Positions 53,378 through 62,470 of a DNA stretch of 64,000 nt are shown here, piece after piece. Position 1 is the stretch's first letter, and each line of letters starts with the position of its first letter. The translations under genes and the position numbers were made by a program. The DNA is from Marinibaculum pumilum (lineage in GTDB: Bacteria > Pseudomonadota > Alphaproteobacteria > Ferrovibrionales > Ferrovibrionaceae), in NCBI RefSeq assembly GCF_042646425.1, contig NZ_JBHRTR010000027.1, positions 106,584-170,583 on the forward strand. Direction: 5' to 3'. The notes under the pieces were generated by a model. It searched no databases. It had not been told where the DNA came from and saw only the letters and a list, made by a program, of their open reading frames with translations.

Positions 53378-54909
53378 AGGCTGCGACTGCGCGCCGCCGG
53401 CCACCCCTCCCGCAGCTGGCCCAACCACCGGCACAAGGTTCGATGTTCCCCTCCGTCCCAGCATCCGACGATCGCATCACCCCACTCACGGACCGGCTGG
53501 CCGACCTGCGCGCCCGCCTGATCGGCATGGTGCAGGTCCTTGCCGACCGGCTCGGATACCGCAGCCCGGCACAGCCCGGCTGGGTCCGCAACGAGATCGC
53601 GATCGAGACGCTGCTGCAGCTCAACCGGCACCAGCTGATCTCCGCCATCGCCGGGATCGTGAACCCGCTCCTCCTGGCCTCCGCGATCTGGTCGCCGGAC
53701 AGCGCCCTTTTCCTCTCGCTCTGGGCGGTGGCCGGCATGGGGATCGCGCTGTTCCAACTGCGCGGCTGGCAGCGCAACCGGCACAAGGCCAGACCGCAGC
53801 GACCGCCGCGGCAACTGACCGCGAAGGTCTGTTTCTACGCCTTTGCCGGCAGCCTGTACTGGGCGGTTCTGCCGGCCGTGATCATGCCCACGGTCAGCGA
53901 TTTCGGGGCCTTGCTGCTTGTCGTGGTGGTCTGCGGCATGGGGGTCGGCGGCGCCGTCACCCTGGCCCTGGTGCCGGCCGCTGCGGCTTTGTTCATGGCC
54001 GTCACCTTCATCCCCACCTTCGCCGCGATCTTCCTCCGCTATCCGGAAGCGACCGTCGAACTGGCGGTTCTGGTGGTCAACTTCTTCCTGTTCCTGTCCC
54101 TGACAGTCGCTCGCGTGCATCGCAACTTCATGGGCAATTCCGCCCGCGCGATCGAGAACAAACACCTGGCGATGCAGGCCCAGGCGGCCGACCGTGCCAA
54201 GAGCCAGTTCATCGCCAATATGAGCCACGAGCTGCGCACCCCGCTCAACGCCATCAACGGCTATTCCGAGGCGATGGCGCTGCAGCTGTTCGGCGCGATC
54301 GGTTCACGGCGCTACCAGGAATATGCGGAGAACGTCCTGCAGAGCGGCCAGCACCTGCTGGCCATCATCAACGACATGATCGACATCTCCCGCATCGAGG
54401 CCGACCAGTACGAGATCGCGCGCGGCGAGGTCGCTGCCGACGACCTGGTGGCACGCGCGGTCACCCTGGTCGCCCACCAGGCGCGGGGCGCCGGGGTGGA
54501 GATCCAGGCCCAGCCGCTCGACACCGTGCTCAATGTGGATCGCACCGCCACCACCCAGGTGCTGGTCAACCTGCTGTCCAACGCCGTGAAATTCAGCCGG
54601 CCCGCCGGGCGGGTCGAGGTCCGGGGCCGGCGCCATCCCGACGGGTCCTTCGTCCTGACGGTCGAGGACCAGGGTGTCGGGATGGACGCAGGCCAGGTCG
54701 CGGTGGCCCTGACCCGGTTCGGCAAGGTCCAGAACGCCATGGTGTCCAACCCCGGCGGCCTGGGCCTGGGACTGCCGCTCAGCCAGGACCTGATGGCCCT
54801 GCACGGCGGCAGCCTGGAGATCCGCTCCAGGCCAGGGGCCGGCACCCTGGTGCGGGCCCGCTTCCCGGCCGGCACCGCGGAGCCGCAGGTGCCGTTCGGC
54901 GCCTATTGA
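53374..54909 (+). CDS. Membrane-bound sensor histidine kinase
   Basis: A 511-residue kinase. About six membrane helices occupy 85-245 (NPLLLASAIWSP, AVLPAVIMPTV, ALLLVVVVCGMGVGGAV, and so on). A short coiled coil leads to HisKA (SQFIANMSHELRTPLNAINGYSE, His near 290) and a complete HATPase domain (VLVNLLSNAVKFSRP, VEDQGVGMD, GGLGLGLPLSQ). The start overlaps the preceding gene's stop; ATG 53443 is a shorter alternative. No receiver is encoded nearby on this strand, so its partner is unknown. Confidence 0.88.
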   Translation: MKAATARRRPPLPQLAQPPAQGSMFPSVPASDDRITPLTDRLADLRARLIGMVQVLADRLGYRSPAQPGWVRNEIAIETLLQLNRHQLISAIAGIVNPLLLASAIWSPDSALFLSLWAVAGMGIALFQLRGWQRNRHKARPQRPPRQLTAKVCFYAFAGSLYWAVLPAVIMPTVSDFGALLLVVVVCGMGVGGAVTLALVPAAAALFMAVTFIPTFAAIFLRYPEATVELAVLVVNFFLFLSLTVARVHRNFMGNSARAIENKHLAMQAQAADRAKSQFIANMSHELRTPLNAINGYSEAMALQLFGAIGSRRYQEYAENVLQSGQHLLAIINDMIDISRIEADQYEIARGEVAADDLVARAVTLVAHQARGAGVEIQAQPLDTVLNVDRTATTQVLVNLLSNAVKFSRPAGRVEVRGRRHPDGSFVLTVEDQGVGMDAGQVAVALTRFGKVQNAMVSNPGGLGLGLPLSQDLMALHGGSLEIRSRPGAGTLVRARFPAGTAEPQVPFGAY

Positions 54910-54943
54910 GGAACGCGGCCGCCCGGCCGCCCCCGCCCCCGCC

Positions 54944-55642
54944 TCAGCTCTTCTTGGGCATGTGATGGGCGATGCTGTCGACCAGGCGGGAGAAGGGCAG
55001 GCCCTGCAGATAGACCCGGCCGGGCCCGGTCAGATGCGCCAGGAAAAGGCCGTCGCCGCCGAAGATGGCGTTGGTGATGCCCTTCATCATGGTGACGTCG
55101 AAATCGACGCTGCCCTCGAAGCCCAGCAGGCAGCCGGCATCGACCAGCAGCACCTCGCCCTGCGCCAGGTCGCGCTCGACCACCGCGCCGCCGCCATGGA
55201 CGAAGGCCATGCCGTCGCCGTGCAGCCGCTGCAGCACGAAGCCCTCGCCGCCGAACAGGCCGGCACCGAAGCGCCTGGTGAAGGCCACGTCGATCTCGAT
55301 CCCCGCCGCGGCGCAGAGGAAGCCGTCGCGCTGCACCAGCAGCTCGCCGCCATGGCGGGTCAGGTCGATCGGCAGGATCTGGCCGATATGCGGCTTGGCG
55401 AAGGCGACATGCGCCTTTCCGGGCCGGTTGGAGACGAAGGTGGTGATGAAGAAGCCCGCACCGGAGATCGCGCGCTTGAAGCCGGCGAAAATGCCGCCGC
55501 CGGTGCCGGTCTCCATCTCGATCCCGGCTTCCATGTAGACCAGTGCGCCGGCCTCCGCCCGGACGCCCTCGCCCTGGTCCAGCTCGATCTCCACCATCTG
55601 CAGTTCGCTGCCGATGATCCTGTAGTCGATGACGTCCGCCAC
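54944..55642 (-). CDS. AIM24 / TIGR00266 family protein
   Basis: A 232-residue beta-rich protein. YRIIGSELQMVEIELDQGEGVRAEAGALVYME, then GGIFAGFKRAISGAGFFITTF and the GFEGSVDFDVTMMKGITNAIFGGDGLFLAHLTGPGRVYLQ block are the family signature. The bacterial function is not established; the yeast relative is a mitochondrial assembly factor. It stands alone, convergent with the kinase gene at 54909 (34-bp gap) and in the same direction as the ABC exporter genes upstream. Confidence 0.9.
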   Translation of the reverse strand: MADVIDYRIIGSELQMVEIELDQGEGVRAEAGALVYMEAGIEMETGTGGGIFAGFKRAISGAGFFITTFVSNRPGKAHVAFAKPHIGQILPIDLTRHGGELLVQRDGFLCAAAGIEIDVAFTRRFGAGLFGGEGFVLQRLHGDGMAFVHGGGAVVERDLAQGEVLLVDAGCLLGFEGSVDFDVTMMKGITNAIFGGDGLFLAHLTGPGRVYLQGLPFSRLVDSIAHHMPKKS

Positions 55643-55736
55643 GGCCTTTCTCCAGTCCTGTCAGCAATCGGGTCGATGATCGCGAGCCGCCCGATACGGG
55701 TCAGTCGCCGCCCGGCTTTGCACGCCGCGTGCCGGA

Positions 55737-56579
55737 TCAGCGTTCCCGCCGGTAGAGCCGCATGACCAGGGGTGCGCCCACGACGGTCAGGGCCAGCGGG
55801 GCGATCAGGGCCAGGGCGATTTCCAGAGGCGCTGTCCCATCCTGCAACACCGTCCGCAGGGCGGTCACCAGCAGGGTCACGGGGTTGACCGCCACGATGG
55901 CCGACAGCCAGGGCGGCATGGTGTCGGCATGCACGTAGATGTTCGAGGCGAAGGTCACCGGCATCACCAGCAGCCAGCTCATGTTCATCAGGGTGGCCGG
56001 CGTGCGGATCACCAGCGCCATGGCGATGAAGATCCAGCCCAGGCCGAAAGCGAACAGGTTGAGCAGCAGGACCGACAGCAGAAGGCCGGACAGGCCGCCC
56101 TCCGCCCGGAAGCCCATGACGAAGCCGATCGCGAAGACGATCACCGCCGCAATCGTGTAGCGCAGCGTGTCGCCCAGCATCGCGCCGACGATCGGTGCCG
56201 GTGCCCAGAGCGGCATGGAGCGGAAGCGGTCGTAGACCCCTTTCGAAAGGTCGGTGTTCAGGTTCACGCCGGTATGGATCGTGGTGAACACCATGGTCTG
56301 CACCAGGATCCCCGGCAGCAGGAACTGCAGATAGGCCGCCGGCGAACCCGCCAGCGCGCCGCCGAACAGGTAGGTGAAGATCACCACGAACATCACCGGC
56401 GTCACCAGGATGTCGAACAGCTGTTCCGGTTCGCGCCGCAGCCGCAGCAGGGTGCGCAGGGCGAAGGTGCCAACCTGCGCCGTCGCGCCCGCCGGCACAG
56501 GACTCGGCTGCGCGACGATCCGCTCCAGCGCCTGCCTGGCCTTCTGGCGGGGGTGGAGGCCGTGCCGCGGCGCGTTCAC
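55737..56579 (-). CDS. ABC-2 type transporter permease (DrrB-like)
   Basis: A 280-residue permease with about six hydrophobic segments (ILVTPVMFVVIFTYLFGGAL, TIAAVIVFAIGFVMGFRA, and so on). The DLSKGVYDRFRSMPLWAPAPIVGAMLGD stretch before the third helix is typical of daunorubicin-type ABC-2 permeases. It partners with the overlapping ATPase (ATGA at 56576-56579) to export a hydrophobic compound or lipid; the substrate is unknown. Confidence 0.88.
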   Translation of the reverse strand: MNAPRHGLHPRQKARQALERIVAQPSPVPAGATAQVGTFALRTLLRLRREPEQLFDILVTPVMFVVIFTYLFGGALAGSPAAYLQFLLPGILVQTMVFTTIHTGVNLNTDLSKGVYDRFRSMPLWAPAPIVGAMLGDTLRYTIAAVIVFAIGFVMGFRAEGGLSGLLLSVLLLNLFAFGLGWIFIAMALVIRTPATLMNMSWLLVMPVTFASNIYVHADTMPPWLSAIVAVNPVTLLVTALRTVLQDGTAPLEIALALIAPLALTVVGAPLVMRLYRRER

Positions 56580-57571
56580 CGCGCGCCGCCCGGCTGCGTG
56601 CCGGATCCCTGCGACCCGTCCGCCACGGCGCCATGCCCGGTGAGCGCAAGGAACACCTCGTCCAGGCTGGGCTGCCCCAGCGCATAGCTGTCGACCGCGA
56701 TGCCGGCCGGCCCCAGCGCCGCCAGGGCCGGGGCGACCGCGTCGCGGTCGCCGACCTGAACCGAAAGGGCATGCGGGTCGTCCAGGGGGTGGACCTTGCC
56801 GCCCAGCCGCGTGTCCAGGATGGCGGCGGCCGCATCCCGCCGCGACGCATCGGCCAGCCGCAGGTGCAGCACGCTGGTGCCGGTGGAGGCCTTCAGTTCG
56901 CCGCTGGTGCCTTCCGCGATGACATGGCCGCGGTCGATCACCGCGATCCGGTCGGCCAGCCGGTCGGCCTCCTCCAGGTACTGCGTGGTCAGCAGCACCG
57001 TGGTGCCCGCGGCCGCCAGCTCCCGCACGATGTCCCAGACCTGGGCGCGGCTGGCGGGATCGAGGCCGGTGGTCGGCTCGTCCAGGAACAGCAGGTCCGG
57101 CACGACGATCAGGCTGGCGGCGATGTCCAGCCGCCGGCGCATGCCGCCGGAATAGGTGCGCACCTCGCGGCCGCCCGCCGCCTCCAGGTCGAAGGCCTGC
57201 AGCAGGGCCGCGGCACGGGACCGGGCGGCGCGGCCGTCAAAGCCCAGGAGCCGCGCCAGCAGCACCAGGTTCTCGCGGCCGCTCAGGGTCTCGTCGACGG
57301 AGGCGAACTGGCCGGTCAGCGCGATCCGCCGCCGCACCTCCTGCGGCGCCCGGACGACATCATGGCCCAGAACCGTCACCTGCCCGGCATCCGGCCGCAG
57401 CAGGGTGGCGAGCAGCCGCACCGTGGTGGTCTTGCCGGCCCCGTTCGGCCCCAGCAGGCCATAGATGCTGCCGGCGCGGACGGACAGGTCCAGCCCGTCC
57501 ACCGCGACGGTGGATCCGAACCGCTTCGCCAGGCCATGGACCTCTATGGCGAGGACTTGGCTTTGTTCCAT
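56576..57571 (-). CDS. Daunorubicin-type ABC transporter ATP-binding protein (DrrA-like)
   Basis: A 331-residue ATPase. Walker A GPNGAGKTT, Q-loop LTGQFASVDETLSGREN, signature YSGGMRRRLDIAASL, Walker B LLFLDEPTTGLD and H-loop TTQYLEEADRLADR match DrrA, which carries Gln instead of His in the H-loop, as here. A C-terminal accessory domain with LGQPSLDEVFLALTG follows. The ATG at 57571 begins MEQSQVLAIEV; a GTG at 57619 is possible. It forms a two-gene exporter with the permease. Confidence 0.9.
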   Translation of the reverse strand: MEQSQVLAIEVHGLAKRFGSTVAVDGLDLSVRAGSIYGLLGPNGAGKTTTVRLLATLLRPDAGQVTVLGHDVVRAPQEVRRRIALTGQFASVDETLSGRENLVLLARLLGFDGRAARSRAAALLQAFDLEAAGGREVRTYSGGMRRRLDIAASLIVVPDLLFLDEPTTGLDPASRAQVWDIVRELAAAGTTVLLTTQYLEEADRLADRIAVIDRGHVIAEGTSGELKASTGTSVLHLRLADASRRDAAAAILDTRLGGKVHPLDDPHALSVQVGDRDAVAPALAALGPAGIAVDSYALGQPSLDEVFLALTGHGAVADGSQGSGTQPGGAR

Positions 57572-57800
57572 CTGCGCCCTGACATCTGCGCCCTGTCCCG
57601 GGTCTGCCTCTCCGGCCACGCGGACGCGGGCCGCGCCCCCGATATCCCATGCCCGACGCCAATGGAAGGGGTCCGCGCAGTGGGACGAAGACGCGCATCA
57701 AGGTGGGAAGCACGCGCTGGCGGCCGTCCGCCGATCGCGCCTGGCGAAAATATGGGCTGTGTCCCACTTTCTGGCCCAACCCGGATCTTGGGATTTGTCG

Positions 57801-57829
57801 TTGACGGATCGGCGATCCGGGGCTGCAAT
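57801..57829 (+). promoter_or_regulatory. Putative promoter with overlapping operator for the methyltransferase gene
   Basis: TTGACG (57801-57806), 17-bp spacer, TGCAAT (57824-57829). A perfect inverted repeat CGGATC-ggc-GATCCG (57805-57819) overlaps the -35 end. The start codon is only 7 bp after the -10 and has no Shine-Dalgarno, implying a leaderless mRNA. Confidence 0.45.
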
Positions 57830-57836
57830 TTCCGCC

Positions 57837-59240
57837 ATGGAGGACGTCCACAAGCTCATAGGCGAGATCGAGGGCTATTGCCGCCAGCACGGCCTGGCGG
57901 AATCGACCTTCGGCCGCATCGCCGTCAACGACGGAAAGTTCGTCGGACGGCTGCGGGCCGGCCGCAGCGTCACCACGCGCACCGTGTCGCGGGTACGGGC
58001 CTTCATGGGGACGGCCGCCACGGAAGCGGAGACGGTCGCACGGCCGGCGAACGGCGGCGCCAACGGCCATGCCGCCGGGCTGCCCGCCGTGGCGGCGGCG
58101 CAGCCGGAGCCGGAGGGCCGTGCCTTCCGCTTCTACGACAACCGCCAGAAATACCTGATGTTCGTGAACACCTGCTCGGAGAAATGGGTGATCTCCGAAC
58201 GGGTCGGCATGGAGCTGGCGCAGATCCGCCCCAGCCCGCCGGCATTGCGGATGTTCGACGCCGGCGTCGGCGACGGCACGGTGATGAGCCGGGTGCTGCG
58301 CGACATGCACCGGCGGCATCCGACGGTGCCGTTCCTGGTGGTCGGCAAGGAGATCAGCCTGGAGGATGTGCGCCTGGCACTGGAGAAGGTGCCGGACCGG
58401 CTGTTCGAGCATCCGCCGACGGTGCTGGCGATCACCAACCTGTACTACAGCGAGGCGCCCTGGCTGATGCCGCGCAGCCTGTCGGCCGCCGCCGCGCTGA
58501 ACTGGCATGCGGTGCCGCTGCGCGGCAATACCGCGCACGACTTCGACGAGCAGATCAAGGGCCTGCTACCGCTGCTGACCGACGGCTGGCAGGTGCGCCC
58601 GTCTGAGAAGACCGGCAATCCGCTCTATGTCCGGCCCTCGGTCCTGGTGCTCTACCGGGAGGACCAGCATTTCATCGTCGACCCGATCATCCCCCGGCCG
58701 GGCCGGGTGGACGGGCAGTACGACCTGATCCTGGCCTCGCAGCCCTACCGGGCGCGGATGAGCGCCGAGTTCAAGGTGACCAAGGTGCTGGGCCCGCTGG
58801 CCCAGGCGCTGGCGCCCGGCGGGCGGATGCTGGGGATCCACAGCCACGGCCAGGACCCGGGGCTGGAAATCATCCAGGGGATCTGGCCGGGCCGCACCCT
58901 GGAGCAGACCAGCCGCCACGTCCTGATGAAGGAACTGAAGAGCCATCTGGGGCGGGCCGGCCACGACCTGCGGTTCAACACCTATTCCGACCGGCGGGCG
59001 CTGTTCCGCTACGACATGCATACCCTGCCGACCGAGATCGATGCCGGCACGAGCATCGGCACCTCCACCCTCTTCGCCGCCTGGAACGCTGCGATCTACG
59101 TCTACCAGATCGAGGACGACCTGATCACCGAGGCGATCGGCGAAGGCAATTATCTGGATGCGACCCGCGAGGTGCTGCAGCGGCATCGCGGCCTCTGGTT
59201 CATGGATGAAAGCTATGTCGTTTCACGCAAGCGAAGCTGA
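57837..59240 (+). CDS. SAM-dependent methyltransferase-like protein with N-terminal HTH-like domain
   Basis: A 467-residue protein. Residues 1-60 (IGEIEGYCRQHGLAESTFGRIAVNDGKFVGRLRAGRSVTTRTVSRVRAFM) look like a small helix-turn-helix-type domain; 60-95 is a low-complexity linker. The core has motif I FDAGVGDGTVMSRVL (about 140-155), VGKEIS for the acidic loop, and a C-terminal domain ending WFMDESYVVSRKRS. The methyl acceptor is unknown. It overlaps the reductase gene by 26 nt, so the two are surely coupled. The ATG at 57837 opens the conserved part; the longer upstream frame overlaps the divergent ATPase gene. Confidence 0.75.
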   Translation: MEDVHKLIGEIEGYCRQHGLAESTFGRIAVNDGKFVGRLRAGRSVTTRTVSRVRAFMGTAATEAETVARPANGGANGHAAGLPAVAAAQPEPEGRAFRFYDNRQKYLMFVNTCSEKWVISERVGMELAQIRPSPPALRMFDAGVGDGTVMSRVLRDMHRRHPTVPFLVVGKEISLEDVRLALEKVPDRLFEHPPTVLAITNLYYSEAPWLMPRSLSAAAALNWHAVPLRGNTAHDFDEQIKGLLPLLTDGWQVRPSEKTGNPLYVRPSVLVLYREDQHFIVDPIIPRPGRVDGQYDLILASQPYRARMSAEFKVTKVLGPLAQALAPGGRMLGIHSHGQDPGLEIIQGIWPGRTLEQTSRHVLMKELKSHLGRAGHDLRFNTYSDRRALFRYDMHTLPTEIDAGTSIGTSTLFAAWNAAIYVYQIEDDLITEAIGEGNYLDATREVLQRHRGLWFMDESYVVSRKRS

Positions 59241-60258
59241 GACCCTGCCCGAAGCCCGCGACGATGCCGTCGCGCCGCACCGCCACGGCGGCCTGGACTG
59301 CCACTGCCGCACCCTGCCGGTGCAGAGCGGCCTGGTCCGCGCCCTGCTGTCGGGGGAATTCGCGGTCACCGCGGAACTGGTGCCGCCGGCCAGCTGCAGC
59401 GTCGATGCGCTGCTGGACAAGGCGGCACCGCTGAGCGGCCGGGTCGATGCGGTCAACGTCACCGACGGCGCCGGCGCCCGCGCCCACATGTCCAGCCTGA
59501 TTGCCGCGACCTTCCTGGCGCAGCACGGCCTGGAGCCGGTGCTGCAGATGACCTGCCGCGACCGCAACCGCCTGGCACTGCAAAGCGACCTGCTGGGCGC
59601 CGGTGCGGCCGGCATCGTCAACATGCTGGCGCTGGGGGGCGATTCTCCGGCGGCGGGCGACCAGCCGGAGGCCAAGCCGGTCTTCGACCTGGACACGCCG
59701 GCCCTGGTGGCGACGATGCAGCAGATGAGCGCCACCGGCACCATGCCCTCCGGCCGGCCGATCGCGACACCGCCGGACTTCTTCATCGGGGTGGCGGAAA
59801 CGCCGGTCGACCCGGAGCCCGGCTGGCGGCCGGACCGGCTGCTGGCGAAGATCGACGCCGGCGCACAGTTCATGCAGACCCAGTTCTGCTACGATATCGG
59901 CATCCTGCGCCGCTATGCCGAGCGGCTGCATGACAGCGGCGTGACGGAGCGCTGCTTCTTCCTGGCCGGGACCGGCCCGATCGCCTCCGCCCGCTCCGCC
60001 CTCTGGATGCGCGAGCATCTCTGGGGAACGGTGATCCCCGACGCGGTGATCGAACGCCTGGCGGACGCTCCGGACCCGCGGCTGGAGGGACAGCGGATCT
60101 GCATCGAGCTGATCCAGCAGATGCAGGAGATCGACGGCATTGCCGGGGTCCATGTCATGGCCATCGGCCAGCAGGAGGCGATCCCGTCCATCCTGGCCGA
60201 GGCCGGCATCGGGCCTGCCTGTCGCGACAGCAGCGCCGCCGGGGGCCGGTCCCACTGA
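59215..60258 (+). CDS. Methylenetetrahydrofolate reductase-family protein
   Basis: A 347-residue TIM-barrel protein. FAVTAELVPPAS (the catalytic-Glu strand), AVNVTDGAGARAHMSSLIAATFLAQHGLEPVLQMTCRDRNRLALQSDLLGAGAAGIVNMLALGGDSP, and AQFMQTQFCYDI match MTHFR. It would interconvert methylene- and methyl-tetrahydrofolate with a flavin. It is longer at the N-terminus than MetF and has Cys/His there (HGGLDCHCR), perhaps a metal site. Gene overlap with the methyltransferase suggests a dedicated one-carbon pair rather than the housekeeping MetF of methionine synthesis. Confidence 0.85.
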   Translation: MSFHASEAETLPEARDDAVAPHRHGGLDCHCRTLPVQSGLVRALLSGEFAVTAELVPPASCSVDALLDKAAPLSGRVDAVNVTDGAGARAHMSSLIAATFLAQHGLEPVLQMTCRDRNRLALQSDLLGAGAAGIVNMLALGGDSPAAGDQPEAKPVFDLDTPALVATMQQMSATGTMPSGRPIATPPDFFIGVAETPVDPEPGWRPDRLLAKIDAGAQFMQTQFCYDIGILRRYAERLHDSGVTERCFFLAGTGPIASARSALWMREHLWGTVIPDAVIERLADAPDPRLEGQRICIELIQQMQEIDGIAGVHVMAIGQQEAIPSILAEAGIGPACRDSSAAGGRSH

Positions 60259-60514
60259 CTGGAGCCGGCACAGGCCCGATGGGCTGCGTCGTTGCGGGTG
60301 CGATTTACTTGACAGAGTGATCCATCGCCATCAAGGCTGTCGGTCATCCGGGCCATGGCCGGGGTTCGCCGTCGGCCCATCCGGCCGCGTCGGCGGACGC
60401 ACCGGTCACGCCCTGCCGGCAACGGCCAATGCCCACGCAAGAATGCGGCAGCAATCAAGAAGAGATCCGCACAAGGGCGCCGCACGGCGTCGTCGTTCAA
60501 CGGGAGGAGAATCC
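60259..60514 (+). promoter_or_regulatory. Control region of the TRAP transporter operon
   Basis: A 256-bp gap without a gene. A consensus -35 TTGACA is at 60309-60314, but no good -10 is found at 16-18 bp, so an activator-dependent promoter is possible. A strong GGGAGGAGA (60502-60510) precedes the DctP-like start. Confidence 0.4.
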
Positions 60515-61687
60515 ATGGGAGTGCATGACTCCGTTCGCGCCAGCCGCCGGCTGGCGGCGGTGGCCGGCGCAGGCTTTCTGGGCCTGGCCCTCGCTGCGGC
60601 GCCGCTGGCCAGCGACGATGCGCAGGCGAAGGAGCTGATCTACGGCTCCTGGCTGCCGCAGGCCGAGTACACCAACGCCGTCGCCCTGCCGACGATCTTC
60701 GAGGAGATCAAGAAGGAGACGGACGGCGAGATCGAGTGGCGCCTGGTGCCGGGCGGCCAGCTGGCCAATCCGAAGACCACCTTCGACGCGGTGCAGAACG
60801 GCCTGATGGCCGCGGGCATCGGCATCCCGAGCTACGTGCCGAACCTGGTCCCGGCCAGCAACACGATCTACGGCACGGTGCAGTTCGGCACCAATCCGGT
60901 GGTGGCCGGCGCGGCGGCGACGGAGACCCTGACCCTCGACTGCCCGGAATGCCTGGCGGAATTCCGCAAGATCAACGCCGTGCCGCTGGCCGGCTGGACC
61001 GTCTCGCCCTACTACTTCGCCTGCCGCGAGCCCGTCGCCTCGATGGAGGAGCTGAAGGGCAAGCGGGTCCGCGCCACCGGCGTCGGCAATACCGAGCTGG
61101 TCGGCATGACCGGGGCGACCCCGGTCGCCGCCACCCTGGTGGAGGCGGTCAGCCTGCTGCAGCGCGGCGGCCTGGACTGCACCTTCGGCGTTGTCGAATG
61201 GCTGCGCACCTTCGGCTATGCGGATTTCGTCAAGAACCTGACCAACTATCCGCTGGGCATGACCGGCCCCGCCCTCGGCCTGCTGATCAACCGCGACGTC
61301 TGGGACGATTTCACGAAGGAAGAGAAGATCCTTCACCTGAAGAAGGCGGCCTGGTTCAGCGCGGCGCAGTCGATCGGCCAGTTCATCGACAACGAGAAGA
61401 AGGCGCTGGAATGGGCCCAGAAGGAAAAGGGCCTGAAGCTGATCGAGCCGACCGATGCGGGCGAGTTCAAGAAGCTGACCGAGGATTTCGACAAGATCCA
61501 GCGGCAGCGCAACATCGAGACGGCCAAGGGCTTCGGCGTGAAGGACCCGGCGGCGATCATCGACGCCTACAACAAGAACTACGCGAAGTGGGAGAAGCTC
61601 GCGCCTGAGATCGGCACCGACATCGACAAGATGGCGGAGATGGTCTGGCAGGAGATCTACTCCAAGGTCGATCCGGACTCCTTCTGA
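60515..61687 (+). CDS. TRAP transporter solute-binding protein (DctP-type)
   Basis: A 390-residue periplasmic binding protein. The signal peptide is AAVAGAGFLGLALAAAPLASDDAQA then KELIYGSW. The DctP hallmark PVAATLVEAVSLLQRGGLDCTFGVVEWL lies mid-protein, preceded by SMEELKGKRVRATG with the ligand-binding Arg. It captures a substrate, usually a carboxylate, for the membrane subunits that follow. The ligand is not deducible. The start at 60515 follows an excellent ribosome-binding site. Confidence 0.9.
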   Translation: MGVHDSVRASRRLAAVAGAGFLGLALAAAPLASDDAQAKELIYGSWLPQAEYTNAVALPTIFEEIKKETDGEIEWRLVPGGQLANPKTTFDAVQNGLMAAGIGIPSYVPNLVPASNTIYGTVQFGTNPVVAGAAATETLTLDCPECLAEFRKINAVPLAGWTVSPYYFACREPVASMEELKGKRVRATGVGNTELVGMTGATPVAATLVEAVSLLQRGGLDCTFGVVEWLRTFGYADFVKNLTNYPLGMTGPALGLLINRDVWDDFTKEEKILHLKKAAWFSAAQSIGQFIDNEKKALEWAQKEKGLKLIEPTDAGEFKKLTEDFDKIQRQRNIETAKGFGVKDPAAIIDAYNKNYAKWEKLAPEIGTDIDKMAEMVWQEIYSKVDPDSF

Positions 61688-61758
61688 GGACGGCTCGATC
61701 GGGCAGCCTCTACGCCCGGGCCGGTCGCACAGAGCGGCCGCCCGGGCGGCCCGCCCCA

Positions 61759-61789
61759 GCCGCAGCCGTTCCGCCCGGACGGCTGCGGC
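61759..61789 (+). other. Hairpin between binding-protein and small membrane-subunit genes
   Basis: GCCGCAGCCGT and ACGGCTGCGGC form a perfect 11-bp stem with a 9-nt loop, 71 bp after the DctP-like stop. Without a T-run it more likely stabilises the upstream mRNA or limits read-through than ends transcription. Confidence 0.6.
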
Positions 61790-61875
61790 CCACTGCTTCC
61801 GGTGGCCCGCCGCGGTCGCCGACATGCGTTCCGAGACGCGACCTGGCACGCGCCTGACCTCCGAGACCGACCGGC

Positions 61876-62457
61876 ATGGCATCCGACAGCATCTCCGCCT
61901 CCGGACGGGACACACCGTCCGGCCTGGACACACCGGACGGCGGCCGTCCCGACGACGGGCATAATCGGCTGACCCGCTGGCTGAACCCGCCGATCCGGGT
62001 CAGCCTGTGGGTGGCGATCCTCGCCGGCACCCTGATGATGCTGAACGTCACGGTGGACGTGCTAGGCCGCACCCTGTTCAACCTGCCGCTGCCAGGCACC
62101 ACGGAGTTCGTTTCCGCCTACTACATGGTCGCCGCCGCCTACCTGCCCTGGGCCTGGCTGGCGCTGAACGACGACCATATCAAGGTGGACCTGTTCACCC
62201 GCATGCTGTCGCCCCGGGGGCGGTTCCTGCAGGATCTGTTCGCCAAGCTGGCGACGATCCTCTACCTGGCGATCTTCACATGGCAGGCCTGGATCATGGC
62301 GATCCAGCAGACCGAGAAGGGCGAGGTCTGGGAGGCTGCGGGCTTCTATGTCGCGGTCTGGCCGACCCGCTGGCTGCTGCCCTTCGCCGGTGCGCTGATG
62401 CTGCTCTACCTCGTGCTGCGCCTGGTCGGCGACGCGCTGCGCGTCCGCCGGTCCTGA
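61876..62457 (+). CDS. TRAP transporter small membrane subunit (DctQ-type)
   Basis: A 193-residue protein with four membrane helices after a 35-residue Asp/Gly-rich N-terminus. VDVLGRTLFNLPLPGTTEFVSAYYMVAAAYLPWAWLALNDDHIKVDL is the family core. It docks the large subunit to the binding protein. A GTG or ATG further downstream could shorten the polar N-terminus. It is 13 bp from the next gene. Confidence 0.88.
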   Translation: MASDSISASGRDTPSGLDTPDGGRPDDGHNRLTRWLNPPIRVSLWVAILAGTLMMLNVTVDVLGRTLFNLPLPGTTEFVSAYYMVAAAYLPWAWLALNDDHIKVDLFTRMLSPRGRFLQDLFAKLATILYLAIFTWQAWIMAIQQTEKGEVWEAAGFYVAVWPTRWLLPFAGALMLLYLVLRLVGDALRVRRS

Positions 62458-62470
62458 GGGAGGGCGGTCG

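Noticed and set aside
53443..54909. A shorter start for the membrane kinase
   Set aside because: It is possible, but the ATG at 53374 makes the usual ATGA overlap with the upstream gene, so it was kept as the primary start.
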